This document shows positions 10,039 through 21,490 of a stretch of DNA of 60,000 bases, in pieces. Within the stretch, counting starts at the first letter, position 1, and every line of letters begins with the position of its first letter. The position numbers were made by a program, and so were the translations under genes. Where the stretch lies: positions 49,084,768-49,144,767 of the forward strand of contig CM043944.1 of the NCBI GenBank assembly GCA_014529385.2, in the 5' to 3' direction. This stretch comes from Adiantum capillus-veneris (taxonomy: Eukaryota; Streptophyta; Polypodiopsida; Polypodiales; Pteridaceae). The notes under the pieces are model-generated. The model ran no database searches. It had not been told where the DNA came from and saw only the letters and a list, made by a program, of their open reading frames with translations.

Positions 10039-11842
10039 CTAATTTTGAATCTTGGACCTTGGAATCTAAAATTTTGGATTTAAGATTAATGCATGAGAGA
10101 AAAACAACTCAGTCTAGCACCCAAATTTCAATTATATTACCAGATGAAGTCTTGATGTTCCAATAAATTATTCAAAAATTTTCAAGATGGCTTGGGATCT
10201 GCTAGAAGAAATTCAACGGATTATCTATGAGAGGATGGAAATTCCGATGCTAGAGCGAAGGCTCGCTATGCTGGAACATTTTAGGAAGCTCATAAATGAG
10301 AGATTTATGAAGGTTGTAATTTATCAAGGTTGGAAGATTACATGGAATGGCAAGGATGGCATTTTTGTTTACATCAATACAATGGAAAATTGAGTACTTA
10401 TCCCACTGAATAGAAGAAGTCTTGTTGAGCACAAGAGTTGCGAATTTTCCAAAGTTTTCTATTGTTAGGACTTCATGAGAATTCAAGATTACTGTAAATT
10501 GTACCAAGATAATCTTCAAACAGAAGGATTTTTTTGATCAAGTGAAGAATTGGATTGCCAAATTGCAAGTCATAAGAAAGTATCTTAAGAGTGCAAGTGA
10601 TGACCAAGTGTTGTTTTTAAGTCTGACCAAAAGAAATCCCTTAAAGATGCGAAAGTGCAAGAGATAAGCTCACAAATTCTGCGGATCATGACTTGAGAAG
10701 AATAAGAAAGCAAACTTATGAGTTAGCCAAGAACTTTAAAGTGGGAATCTTTACCGAAGACTATTGTAGACGAAACACCATTTGCAGAAATTAAAAGTAC
10801 ACAGTAAAGAGAAGTCATTAAAAACTCATTGTCAATTGAAGAAGAGAGACTGACATTTGAAGAAAAGGAAATACTGACAATACTCAATTTTTGCAAAAAG
10901 GGTTATTTCTTCAATCAAAGACAAAAAGGATTACAAGGGAGGCCGGAAGTAATTACGGAGAGGCAAGAAAGTTTACAACTCATGAAGATCCTCTAATATA
11001 TGGTCACATAACCAAGTATCACAAGCACCGCACATGTTAGGACGCTCACCCTCTGGAATGGTTCTACGAGAAACAGCTTGAGCAATTTCTTGGGTATGAG
11101 CTGAGAAAAGAAAAGGACCTCTAAGAGGAAGACTCCAGATGGTATTGAGGCAAATCTTGGAATAGGGGATGAACTACACAAGCAAGAGCAACCTTGTGGA
11201 GAACCCAGGATCTCGTGTCCTTTTGACACAGTAGTATCGAGGGCCAAGTCCTAGAGCTTCTGTAACCATAGCAAGTCGGGTATTGTTGCAGAAATGATAT
11301 CTACCCCAGAGAGTCACCCTTGTGAGATGTCGCCATGTCTTCCATATCATCTAGCCGACACAAGAATTTGGCTGAGGAAAGAGGAGATCTTTGTATCGCT
11401 TTAAGAACTGTCTTTTAACTGCCTCATCTGCACTCTGCGAGTGAGAGATGCATACAGGAAGAACCAAGTCTTCTTGCCAAGACGTCATTAGATAAGAAAA
11501 TGACTAAGTTACAAGAGAGTGAATATCGTAAAAATAAGAGGATAACAAGTGCTGATAAAGAAGGGATTACTAGTAGCTTATAAAGAGGAAGTAGCGTATC
11601 GAAGAAGCCACAATTGCGATGACTTATTCAAGAAAATAGCTTCTAAATTATTTTAAAAAAAAAAACATTTCCCATGACTCCAATATTATATTAGCAGATT
11701 TTTGGAGATGAAGAAATGTAAGAGAGAAGTCAAGTTGAAAGCGTTAACAAGAAGTTAAGTCGCAAGACGTATCCAAGAAGTTTCATCAATTACGTATTTT
11801 ATTCGTGTTGAGGATAGCTCTTTCTTTTTTTGTTGGGGAGAG
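10039..11842 (+). mobile_element. Short internal region of a probably non-autonomous gypsy element
   Basis: About 1.8 kb separates the primer-binding site from a polypurine tract (TTGTTGGGGAG, 11,832-11,842). The sequence is purine-rich. I could not recognise gag, protease, RT or integrase in it. The best open frame, 10,187-10,393 (69 codons, MAWDLLEEIQRI), is helical and charged but unidentified. A 3.4-kb LTR with a 1.8-kb non-coding internal region resembles LARD-type elements that depend on relatives for proteins. The expected 3' LTR is missing after 11,842; an integrase fragment of another element begins there. Confidence 0.55.
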
Positions 11843-11867
11843 ATGTTGCCTTCAATAGACTCAAAGA

Positions 11868-12345
11868 CCTCTTGACCAACAGTCCTGTCCTCATCAACCC
11901 TGACTAATTACTCCTTAGCTCTTCTTTACCCAAGGATGTTCAACAAGAAATTTATGTAGACCCCTATTTTAGACCTCTTCTGCAAGAGATTCAAGCTTAG
12001 AAATAGAGGGAACACTTAACTGACTATACTTAGCAGATGGTCTTCTTTACTACCTGGAAAGCTTCAGCCCCTAGACATTCCTCAGATGAAGTGGGAATGT
12101 CTGAGTATGGACTTTGTCACTCGTCTTCCAAAGACAACTGGAAACTATGATTCTATTTTTGTCATAGTAGATAAGCTCACTAAGGTGGCTCATCTAATTC
12201 CAGTCAAGTAGACAGCCACCGCCGTCGGTATAGCCCAAGTATTTGTCAAAGAGGTAGTAAGATTACCTGGAATCCTTGTAAGAATCATCAGTGATCGGGA
12301 TGCCAAATTCACTTTTTTAATCAATTTTGTGATCCAAATTCTATG
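11868..12345 (+). pseudogene. Gypsy integrase core fragment
   Basis: Reading near 12,060-12,345 gives MKWECLSMDFVTRLPK, then IFVIVDKLTKVAHLIPVK, an in-frame stop, then GIAQVFVKEVVRLPG and IISDRDAKFT. These are the first and second catalytic Asp regions of a retroviral-type integrase, which joins element DNA to the chromosome. The part before 12,060 (PLLQEIQA, EGTL) matches the segment ahead of the integrase in plant gypsy pol. It is cut at both ends. The third catalytic residue (Glu) is absent, so it is inactive. Confidence 0.75.
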
Positions 12346-13123
12346 GTCCTTTACAAAAGTTGTTTATACACATGCATGGAGTCTCTGGTCTCATCTTTGG
12401 TCAATTTTGAGCAGAAAGTAAATAATCACAATTATTTACTTTAAGCCTAAATTGAACACTTTTATAAACTTTTTCCTTGGACAGTCTTTTCATGAGCTAT
12501 TTTAAGCCTCTAAGTCAAGTCAAAACTTAATTTGGCCTAAAATGTCAAAAAAAGTAAATAATCTTAGTTTTTGCAAACTCTTGAAATCTTTACCTCAATG
12601 TGTCCTTGAGCTTACCCACTGGTTCATACAACTTTTAAGCATACTCTCCAGTCGGACTAAGTGGTTGGCAGTCTTTTCGTGCTATTTGTGGCTGTAGATA
12701 TGAAATTCTGCAACTTCAAATAACAACTCACAATTAATTTTTTCAGAGAGAGAAATGTTCTGAAATCCACCTCGGCTTCTACTTACCCTACTCCTAGGTT
12801 CTACTGCAGTGGGGTTGTGAAAAGTATCCACAAACACTCATTTTCTTGTTTTTTATGATTTTTTGAGCCTTGATCTTAAGATTTGTATTGTCCATCAATC
12901 ATTCTCAAAACCCTAGTTTAATTCTACAATCCTACAATCCTAAAGGCACTCAACAAGTACGATTACTTCCAAGCTACCTCTACACAGCAAAAGACGACAA
13001 TCTTAAACTATGCGGTTTTAAAAAAGAAAGTTTCTACTCTATGAGATCCTAGAGAAAGTTAAAGGATAACTTCACAAGATTCTTGTGTTTTTCCCTCGTT
13101 TATGTCTCTTTGATCCCCAAAAA
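12346..13123 (+). other. Possible degenerate LTR ahead of the 13.12 kb primer-binding site
   Basis: AT-rich non-coding sequence. The open frame 12,870-13,052 has no recognisable content. A boundary may lie near 12,362 (TGTTTATACAC), since a similar start (TGTTTATAAGACC) occurs at 13,394; beyond about 80 bases the two do not align well by eye. Confidence 0.3.
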
Positions 13124-13390
13124 TGGCACCAAATGTGGGATTGGTGTCTAACCTCACTTCTATCTTATTGCAGATGTAGTGAGAACCACGATTAAATTGT
13201 CAATCCATGGGACGAAGCTGACTTGACTAGTGCATAGAGGCTACAAGTGGTTGTCAATCTCTTGGAAAACAACAAACAACTCGCATCTAACTCAAGCTAC
13301 ACTCAAGTGACTGAAATCACCAAAAGCCAATCGCTCATCGGCAAACAAATCACATTTGATGACATCCAAACATAACGAAACTTTTAGGAC
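13124..13390 (+). pseudogene. Tat-type primer-binding site and gag start, truncated
   Basis: TGGCACCAAATGTGGGA (13,124-13,140) resembles the TGGCGCCGTCTGTGGGA site of plant Tat-group gypsy elements. About 100 bases later a coding-like stretch reads VVNLLENNKQLAS and TEITKSQSLIGKQITFDD, helical and gag-like, before ending at a stop near 13,374. It is on the opposite strand to the gag remnant at 14-15.4 kb, so the two are separate insertions or an inverted rearrangement. Confidence 0.4.
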
Positions 13391-13999
13391 ATGTTTATAA
13401 GACCTAAGCACACATGCTTGTGGTCTCAAATCTCACTTTAGGTCATTGCAAAAATCACAATTATTAAAAACAGTGGATTTTTGACCTAGTCATTTTCGAC
13501 CCAGAATGCATTTAAATGCTTAGCAATGATGCTCCAATACCCTGCCTATGCTTAGTTTTTTATTTTGAAGTGCAAATTTCTACTTATGATGAAATTAAGC
13601 CGTAGTTCGGCGACGTCAAGAGCTACGAAATACCGTGAAATGCTTACGTCAATGCGTAGAGCTCTTACTTGCGGTTGCAATAATGCAACGTACACGATTT
13701 CAATGTGACAACTGGGGAGGGAGTAGGAAGCGCGAGAAGGGGAGAAGTGAGCGCCGTTAGCTCACGCTTTGTATTTTATTATCCAAAACTTGAAATTAAC
13801 TTACAAAAATTGTCTTTTATACCTTAGCCAAGGTTTTTGGTGGTCAAAACTAATAATCTAAGAGCTCTAAGTAAAGACAGGTTGATACAATCTGGAAGCT
13901 TGTAGCCCCGGCTCATCAATTATAAAGTCTATCAAAAAAATAGGAGTTACAATATTCCCAATTCATCAAAATAATAAATGTTTTACAATGAGAGCTCCA
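13391..13999. other. Non-coding, nothing recognised
   Basis: No open frame of note and no clear repeat. It may contain LTR sequence of a Tat-like element, judging by its position between two gag remnants. Confidence 0.4.
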
Positions 14000-15377
14000 A
14001 AAAATGGTATCCGAGTTAGCTTGCTGCTGACACAGTCTTATCTAAGCTTACCCTAGAAGGATAACTCTCATAAGAATATGCAACTCCTTCTGGATCTCCC
14101 CCATAGTTTTCCACTGGCCCTTTGTAGTATGCAGTTGGTGGAAATATCTATTGACTTGTGAGTTCTTCTACTGGCCACGTGTATCAAGGAATCACTCTAT
14201 TGTCTTGAAGCAGAAGAGTTTGTTGGCCCAATATAGGTTGTGGCTTATCTCCCCCTTGTGTTGCATTGTTTGGGCCTATCTAGTACCTCGGTGGTGGTGG
14301 CAAAGGTTGTAACCCTAGAGGTTCAACCGTATGGTCTTTACATCACGTGTTTTTGGTTGGAAAAAACACTCATTTCTCTCAATGTTGGTGTATTTTTGCT
14401 CGATTGGGTACCACTTCAAAACTCTAGGTACATTTGCTATTTGTGGCGATTGTTGTCATAACTTTGAATTTTGTCTATAGCTCTGATCCATTTTGGATAA
14501 CTTTCTCGAACTTGATCAACATTTGGTGTAATTGAAGCTGGAGCGCTGCATTGTGTTGATGTTTTGCTTGTGGTTGAAGAGGAATTGTTGATAGTAGTCT
14601 TTGCATCTTCCAATACCTTTCCATAAGTTTTACAGTTGTCCACTAGATAAACGCTTCTTTAGTGACCTGCTTAAAGGTGGTGTACACCTTCAGGTGTAAA
14701 TCTTTTTTGAGAGTTTTGTTTCTCAAGCTCTCTATAAAGAGAAACAATAATCTCTCATCTTGTGGTAACTCTCCTGCATGACATCTCTTATATATTGCTT
14801 GAAGCGAAGCAAAGCTTCCTTCACCTTTTCATTTTATTTCTGCTTAAAGGCATTGATTTGGAAACTGTGTTGTTCTTGATTCCCCTTTTGGACAATTCCT
14901 CTGTAAACTCTCGCAAGAGTTTCTCAATATTTGGATCAAAATCTTTGTTATTCAATGGTTGGAACCATGTCAATGCCATTTCTTCCACATTTAACCCAAT
15001 CCCTCATATTGAGTATGGAATTTGCTACTTGTTCAGCCCTTAAGACTTACTTAAAGAGTGAAACATGTGCGTATGGATCCCTCGAATCATTTTAATTCTT
15101 GGCAATACACTTTTTCACTTAAGATGGTCACATCTATTGTGTTTTGACTACCATTCTCATCTTTCTAGGCTCTTCTAAGACAACATTTCTTGCTTTGTAT
15201 CCACCATTAGGAACTCTAGTTGTAGTTCTCTCATTTGTTCTCTTGTTTGGTCACACATCCCTAGCTTTAGTTTAGTAGTTTGGATGGTGTCTAGAGCATC
15301 ATTGCCTTGATTTGTGGTCATTGGAACCCTCAACTTTAAGGATCCCATCGGTCGTGGTACTGAATTTTGTGGTGAAT
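14000..15377 (-). pseudogene. Second Tat-like gag remnant
   Basis: Minus-strand reading gives a capsid-type series: DPYAHVSLFK near 15,050-15,080, VLRAEQVANSIL just left of it, FKQK near 14,850, and a following segment with KEALLRFKQYIRDVMQE. These correspond in order to the 4.5-4.8 kb part of the first element. Open pieces are 15,175-15,411 and 14,437-14,643. Many stops and shifts interrupt it. No zinc knuckle was found at 14,000-14,400. The right end meets a CACTA-like terminus at 15,378. Confidence 0.55.
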
Positions 15378-15506
15378 CACTATAAGAGAAGTAGCCTATA
15401 ACCGCTAGCATTGCCGCGAAAAAACAAAGAAAAATGGAGAGAGAAAATATTGCATACGCAGCAATAACTGCAGCTCAGATTGTGGTAGTGGTTTGAAAGC
15501 AATGAT
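15378..15506 (+). mobile_element. Possible CACTA transposon left terminus
   Basis: The sequence starts CACTATAAGAGAAGTAG, close to the CACTACAAGAAA ends of plant CACTA elements, and contains GCAATAACTGC and TAACCGCTAG motifs like the clusters at 23.39-23.48 kb and 25.78-25.84 kb. The matching right end was not found and no target duplication could be verified. The LTR fragment at 15,507 directly follows. Confidence 0.35.
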
Positions 15507-16038
15507 TGCCATTAAAAATAATATCTAATTCTCTCAAATGATTTTCTCATGTTAAACTGATCATTTAATATGGGGAGGTACCAGGGGAGTAAAAGCTAGA
15601 ATATTGGTAAGGCTGCCAGATCAGTCTCAATAGGGATCCAAAGGAGGGCAAATAGGGATCGAAAGGGGGACAATCTGCAAAAGAGCAATGTGCATCAATG
15701 GAGCTTAAAAGACCTAAGGTTTAGCTTCATTAAGACTTCCATAGGGTAAGGTTCTAAAAGAAATTTAATTAAAAAGTCCAACTGGTCAAAGCTGGAAAAA
15801 ATGGATGGTGGTGGGAAGACTCAAAAGTCTTCCCACATCCTTGTCAAGGAGGGGGCGAGCCCTAAGAGTAGGGGATGAGAGAGAAAAACACACATACACA
15901 CACTCCAAAGCTTCCCCCAAAGGGAATACTGGACACATGGAAGACTCCTAGCCCAGTTGCCCCCAATATTCCCTTGAATCCTATTGGATAGCCATAGAGG
16001 TGGACCAATGAGAAGTAAGCTAGAGTAAAATTAGTCTA
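15507..16038 (+). mobile_element. Truncated chromovirus LTR (first ~530 bp)
   Basis: It matches the start of the chromovirus LTRs at 46,843, 56,404 and (minus) 27,395. Landmarks are TTTAATATGGGGAGGTACCA, AGGGATCCAAAGGAGGG, and the GGTGGACCAATGAGAA segment near 15,990. It is closer to the 25.8-27.4 kb copy than to the two plus-strand copies (for example, CTTCCCACATC is shared). Homology stops near 16,038. No second LTR or internal region follows. Confidence 0.85.
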
Positions 16039-16536
16039 ATATAAACAAGATCAAATGATAGAAACTTAAAATACACGTCATTCACAAACCGTATTACACA
16101 AGTGGAAGGACAAGAATTTGAACGTTGAATCACGCCTTTGATGCACCAAACCTCAATTTATTGATGATGGAGGAACATATACAATATTGGTTTTGAGATT
16201 TTTGAATTCATTCTCTCTCACTTGGAATGTGTAGCTTGAAAGCTTCTCTCACACCAAAAGTGGTTGCTACGCCTAAGTCTATCCTCGCGCATAGAGTGTT
16301 GGGGTGCTATGTGAGATATTGGAGGTTGATTTACAAAAAGGAGAGGGGCCTATTTATAGGTTGGAGACCTATCATTAAGATTATTGGAAATCCTAATTTA
16401 CAGCTAACAAATCAAGATTATGATTTTTTTTTAATATCAAAACATTCCGGGGCTTCTTTGTCTGCTTAAGTCATGGATTTGGGCTCAAAAGAGAGCTTTA
16501 TTGGTGGTAGATAAGGTGAAAGTAAAGTTTTAAGGA

Positions 16537-16538
<2 letters not shown>
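16039..16538 (-). other. Possible LTR fragment with a minus-strand TATA box
   Basis: On the minus strand CTATAAATAGGCCCC (around 16,339-16,353) is followed by a transcript-like sequence with AGAGAAGCTTTC and ATAAATTGAGG. The layout resembles U3-R of a copia or gypsy LTR, but I could not set the ends. No coding region. Confidence 0.3.

Positions 16539-16613
<75 letters not shown>
16539..16613 (+). repeat. (GA)n microsatellite
   Basis: About 37 uninterrupted GA units. Confidence 0.98.
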
Positions 16614-16615
<2 letters not shown>

Positions 16616-17693
16616 ACTATGCACATGTAGGCTTGAGGTGAGGTGTCTTTTATGGTTAGGTCAATGGCTATTTTGTGTTAGTATGTTAGTGGTTAGTGTT
16701 AGTAGTTTGTAGCTGGTAGGATGGGGTAAAATTACATGGCATATGCTCTCAAGGTGCATTATATGATTTATATATGTTAGTAGGAAGACTATGGACCACT
16801 TGTGAGGAAAGTGGGCAGATTGGGATCGACACTCAAAAAATCCTACTCACTGGTGGTAGTTCAAAAAATTATCAAAATGTTTGAAGTGATTATTCAGCTC
16901 TTGGTCCACATTTTGTATTCAAATCACCGCTTCAAATTTGGAGTGGACATGAATATAAAAAATCTCACCAAAATGCCTAGTTTTCTTCACAAAAAAGTCT
17001 TCAGTGGCCCCCCTTTTGTTGAATTTGCATATAGCTCCAAAGGTGAGCCCCTCCTTGCATAAGAGCATGACCTAATTGATTCTTAGGGGTTTGAAAATAT
17101 GCATAGTTGTGGATTATGTATAAATGTAATATATGGATATGATGTAAAAAATAGGCTAGTATATATAAACAATTCATGGAATCTAAAATAGTGGGGCTAT
17201 ATATATAAAAAATAAATATATGAAAATATAGGGAATTAAATGAGAAGGGCGCTCGTTTGGATTTATTGATGTATATTTATCTACAAGAAGTAAGAAAGAA
17301 TACCTGTAGAAAATAGAAATTTTGTGAATGGCAATGACTAATGGTGGAAGGTTTTTTTTAAAAAGGTTTTTCCTTAGAGTGGATTCACAAAAAAAATAAG
17401 AGAAGCTTGCATGGAATGATTTTTTATAGAATACATAGGTAAGAAAGATCATGTTAATGGTGAGTAAATATACATACCATACCTAGGTAAATAACACACA
17501 CCTAAATAAAAATATTTAAATAAATATCAAAATAATTATAATAAATATCTTTATATTTAGGCCCTATATACAATGAAATACTTATACACAAAAAGGCCAT
17601 AATATACTTTGGCTTTTTTTTTTTTTTGGCTCAACTAGCCTAGTGACCAGCTAAGTGAGGGTTTTTAAGGAGATATGGGGAAAGTCCCCTAAC
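16614..17693. other. AT-rich non-coding stretch
   Basis: Open frames 16,802-17,062 (+) and 17,183-17,452 (-) have no recognisable content. There is a T-run at 17,615-17,628. I see nothing else in this kilobase. Confidence 0.4.
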
Positions 17694-18078
17694 TCACACA
17701 CGCCTATGTACAATGAAAAGGTAGGGATAGCCACAGTGTTTAATTGATTTTGGTAGGGTGAGGTAACTCACTATGGCAATTTTGGATAGCCAAAAAACGG
17801 CTATCAATAGTTTGTCGATGTAGTGTGCTAGGGCTACCTGAGGCCCAAACTTCGTGCGCTCTTCCCCCTTCTGGATAGCCCAAAGGTTCATGTCCAAAAC
17901 ATCCTGCAAAATTGTAATTAACCAAAAGCAAAGCAGAAAGGTTGAATTATCAATGTAGAAGATGCTTAGTATTACCTCTTGTTGCTTATCCTCATCGTCC
18001 ATAGTTGGTGTGGCTTCAAGGTTGATAGAGGATTTGCTCTCATCAACCTTGTGGGGGCTTTGCGGACCAGACGAATTT
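17694..18078 (-). pseudogene. Downstream exons of the unidentified 17.7-20.8 kb gene
   Basis: Minus-strand coding segment reading SSGPQSPHKVDESKSS then TPTMDDEDKQQE, ending at a GTAATACTA donor near 17,977. A TTTTGCAG acceptor near 17,905 leads to DVLDMNLWAIQKGEE. The frame then runs on into a repeat-like segment (GGATAGCCAAAAAACGGCTA, 17,783-17,802). The copia solo LTR at 18,079-18,843 separates this from the rest of the gene. The product is acidic and serine-rich; I do not recognise it. Confidence 0.5.
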
Positions 18079-18843
18079 TGTTAAGTATGGAGCCTGATTT
18101 ACCCCTTGTAATTTTGTGTGGTAAAAACGCACATTTGCAAGGCTCCCATTATGAGGAGAAGCCATTGTACATGAAGAAATATCACTCGTCGGAAACCAAA
18201 ATTTTCACGGCCAATCTCGAGCAAAGCTCCAGATTGGCTTCGTCGAATTATTCCTTTCGTCGAAATATTATGGCCGGACGGCGCCCGAAAAGTGGTCGAA
18301 AAACGACGGGTCGGTTGGCCAGTTGGCCCGGTGGCTGGTGGTTGGAAGTTAATGGCCGGTGGCCGAACTGAAAAGCGGACTTGTCTTCTCAAGGGCAGCC
18401 ACACATGGGTGGATTGGAGGGTCCGATTTGGACTTATCTACACAAGGGCGACTACGCATGGCTGCCTCTCATGAGAGAGAGAAACCCTTTTGGCCTATAA
18501 AAGGAGGCCATTTCTACACACATTTCATAGTGTGAAGTTGATGCAACAAGGTGGATGTGAGGTGGTGAGAGTGAAGCAACGTGGGAGCTCTATTAAGGGT
18601 ATAATCCCTTTGTAAACTACTTCTTGTTTTGAAGTACTAAAGCCATTGAGTGGCTTCTTTCCCGTGGATGTAGCCCACAGTGGATGAACCACGTATATTG
18701 TGTGTACTCTCTCTCTCTCTCTACTCCATAATCTCTTGTATGTGAAATCTATCTCTCTACATAATCTCTTGTATGTGAAATCTATCTCTCTCCATTAAGT
18801 AATCTACTCAAATATTTATTTAGCTACGTCATATTTCCTAACA
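18079..18843 (+). mobile_element. Ty1/copia-type solo LTR
   Basis: It begins TGTTAAGTATGG and ends TTTCCTAACA, with the inverted ends TGTTA/TAACA usual for copia LTRs. It is 765 bp and has a TATA box CTATAAAAGG (18,495-18,504), so it is read on the plus strand. A directly duplicated ATAATCTCTTGTATGTGAAA unit lies near 18,727-18,795. No primer-binding site or polypurine tract flanks it. The flanks AATTT/AATCG agree at only three of five bases, so the target duplication is weak or mutated. It splits the minus-strand gene on either side. Confidence 0.75.
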
Positions 18844-20816
18844 AATCGGGGCTGATAGGAGTTTGGTTGGCAACAACCCTGGCTTGTGTGGCAACGAATT
18901 CCTCCTCCATGACTTTAATCTACTTTGCAGTGAGAATATCCGTTGTCACTAGTGCAATTGTGTCAGCAACATAGTCCCCCAATGGAAGCAGCTTATCATC
19001 TGTAGCTTCTGGTGTAGGATCAAGGGGGAATTCCATTTTGGTGCATATGAGGCTAAGACATTCATCTAGTCGGACACCAAAAGCCTTTTCAAGATCATGT
19101 AAGAATAAATGCTCCTCATCTTCTATAATTATGCTGTTGAGATGGATAATCTCCACTTTGGGAACTGATGCAGGGTCACGGCTCTCGGGGTTGGGCACCT
19201 CGGAGATGCCAACAGTCTTCTCTGACTGCAACTCCTTCTTCCAAGCCGTGGGGATATTCGACAGCTTGCAATCTTTGCTCACTTTGGACATCTATAGGGG
19301 TGGCCTTGGGGTCTTTACAATCTGCCAGCACCCCACCCACTACCAAATGCGTGATCTCCATCTCCTCCAAGGAGGGCTCCTCATTGATGAGGAAGAAGAG
19401 AGTGGCAATGTTGTACACAAAAGAAGAGAGTGGCTTTACAACGTGGCATTAGAGCCGGTTACATTGATCTATCAGATTAACTTAAAGATAGTGCACTGCC
19501 AACCCTCCACTCCTCTTGCACTTTCATGGCTTCCTCCATCCGCCTACAAATCTGAAACAACAAAAATGGTTTTATTAAGACTAACAATTGGCACATGCAG
19601 ACAACATATAAATCAAACTGACCTTTTGCCAATTGAGACGAAAGTAAGGATCTTTCATTTCTTCGTAGCCCAAGATAATCAAGTGTTCTTGTATGTTGGT
19701 GAGTGTCCAGTGTTCACTGACTTGCACAATCTTAGAAACACCATTTGGCAAAGTAACGGGCATGTGAAATGTCACAAAATTAGCAACACGAGATTGTAAG
19801 GGTATTCACTTTCCACTCTTACACATCCAACGCTCATAGTGAAAACGTAGGTACAAAGTAGTGTGTACTTTCAAATATCGTATCCCTATACCTGAAGCGC
19901 CCACCTTACACTTGTATTTATCTCCTTGGTACGATACCTCAACCATTCCCCAATTATCTCCAAATACCAATTTTAGTGCTTCATACATGACATTCTTGCT
20001 ACAAAACATAGTAGGTGTGACATAGAATGGCAATGTCTTGAACAGATGTACAAAAACATGCACGGGGCAGCACCAACTGAGCCCTACTGATCTAGAAGCC
20101 TTCCCAAATTTTAATGAGGAGAAAATATTGAAAAGCATCTTCTCCTTCACTAAGAAGAGTGATCACACATCAGGTTGTGGCCATCAGGTTGTGGCCATTC
20201 CGGACTCACTAATGAAGGTTTGTCAACAGCAATGATCTTACCATATCCATCCTTCAAGGCCGGCATTACATACGTGTGTGAGTAGAAGAAGATTCTGAGT
20301 TGCAACATAATCAAAGGTGGCAAGTTGGGAAGCATCATAACACCAATGTCCGCATGAAGAGCTTTGAAGGTTCTTGTGAGACTCTTGATTAGTTGTTCCT
20401 CAACAAAAGTCAGATGGGAATATATCTATGATAACACCAAAAACTATCAAGTCAAAAACAAATAACAAGCGTTTACGATCAACAACCAGCAATGTTTTAC
20501 GACTTACAATGTATTGGGAAATCTCTTGAGCTTCCATTCCTCAAGCGCATGGAACGCCAAGAGTACACATGTTGAACAATGGCCACTGCGCCATTGACTC
20601 TATGGTTCTTGAAACGAAGAAGTCTCCCCTTACGATGTTCGTCAAGGTTGCCATAGTTTCAAACTCGATGAGGCCCGATAGTTGTAGGTTGCATGAAGAT
20701 CCAAGATCCTTTAGAAAACACCTATGGCATACATTCGCCATCAGAATCCTAGTGTTATGCAAGCAAACCGCCTCTATCTTATCCTTTGGATTCCTTGAAG
20801 TGGAGGGGGTTGACAT
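18844..20816 (-). pseudogene. Unidentified multi-exon gene, stop-containing
   Basis: The start is placed at 20,816 (MSTPSTSRNPKDKIEAV). Exon 1 reads to a stop after GVPCA (near 20,541) and on in frame (GMEAQEISQYI) to a GTAAGT donor near 20,510. After an ATAG acceptor near 20,430 the next exon reads TFVEEQLIKSLTRTFKALH, then MMLPNLPPLIMLQLRIFF (20,150-20,338). One shift leads to 19,806-20,150 (MFCSKNVMYEALKLVFGDNW, YLRFHYERWMCKSGK), then a stop, then VTLPNGVSKIVQVSEHW and an AAAAGGTCAGT donor near 19,622. A further acidic piece lies at 18,920-19,291. It is rich in ordinary protein-like residues but matches no family I know. It neighbours a TNP2 transposase remnant on the same strand, so it could be a transposon-carried gene; that is inference. 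Confidence 0.5.
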
Positions 20817-20912
20817 GGTACCACCAGAAGAAGAAGAGTTGTGATGTTAGGGATAGAGGCCTATTGCTTTAAGAATGAAATGAGAAGGAATGGTTAAATG
20901 GGAAACAAAGGG

Positions 20913-21140
20913 GAGAAGAAGTAGTTCAAATGGATGGTGTGGATGAAAGGGGGATACAGGTCGTGCAGCTATGGAAAGCTTCCATTTGTGATGCAGCTAT
21001 GGAAAGCTTGGCGCATGGGGAGCAAGGGGAGAATAAGTAGTTCAAAGGGATGATGTGGATGAAAGGGGGAGATAAGTGGTGCAGCTATGGAAAGCTTCCT
21101 CATGTGATGCAGCTATGGAAGGCTTGGAGGTAGAAGGAGA
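20913..21140. repeat. Two tandem copies of a ~116-bp unit
   Basis: Units start at 20,913 and 21,029 (GAGAAGAAGTAGTTCAAA and GAGAATAAGTAGTTCAAA). Each holds two copies of GCAGCTATGGAAAGCTT. The array lies upstream of the minus-strand start at 20,816. Confidence 0.8.
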
Positions 21141-21490
21141 AAGAGAAAAGAGAAGAGGTAGAATAGAGGGTACTGCTGAGAAATACAGATTTTGGTCAAA
21201 GGAAATAGTTTTTTGACCATGTATTTGGTTAGGAGATATTTTGGAGAGTGAAAAGTGAGATTTAGAGATTTTCAAAAAAAAAGAAATTTTAGGGTTACTT
21301 TATGGGCGCCCATGGAAATGGAGGGAACACCCCCCCCCCCGGGCCTTTTCCCCCTTCTGTCTCTTTCTAGGGGACAAATCTACAATGAGGGGAACAAATA
21401 GGCCCCCATGCCCCCTACTACCCGACCTTTTGAGAAGGTATATCTGTGGCCACCACCCTCTTCCTATTAGTCCATGTTTAATCACCCCTT
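21141..21490. other. Short spacer with poly-C run
   Basis: Between the 116-bp duplication and the TNP2 remnant. It contains a C run at about 21,331-21,340. No coding segment is supported here. Confidence 0.4.

Noticed and set aside
12362-13480. Paired LTRs of a miniature (TRIM-like) element around 13,124-13,390
   Set aside because: Only about the first 80 bases of the two supposed LTRs look alike; the rest does not align by eye.
17979-18404. Overlapping 130- and 101-codon frames on both strands
   Set aside because: They lie largely inside the copia solo LTR and show no recognisable protein sequence.
19038-19799. 253-codon open frame on the plus strand
   Set aside because: It lies antisense to several minus-strand blocks that have better protein character and splice signals; it shows no domain.
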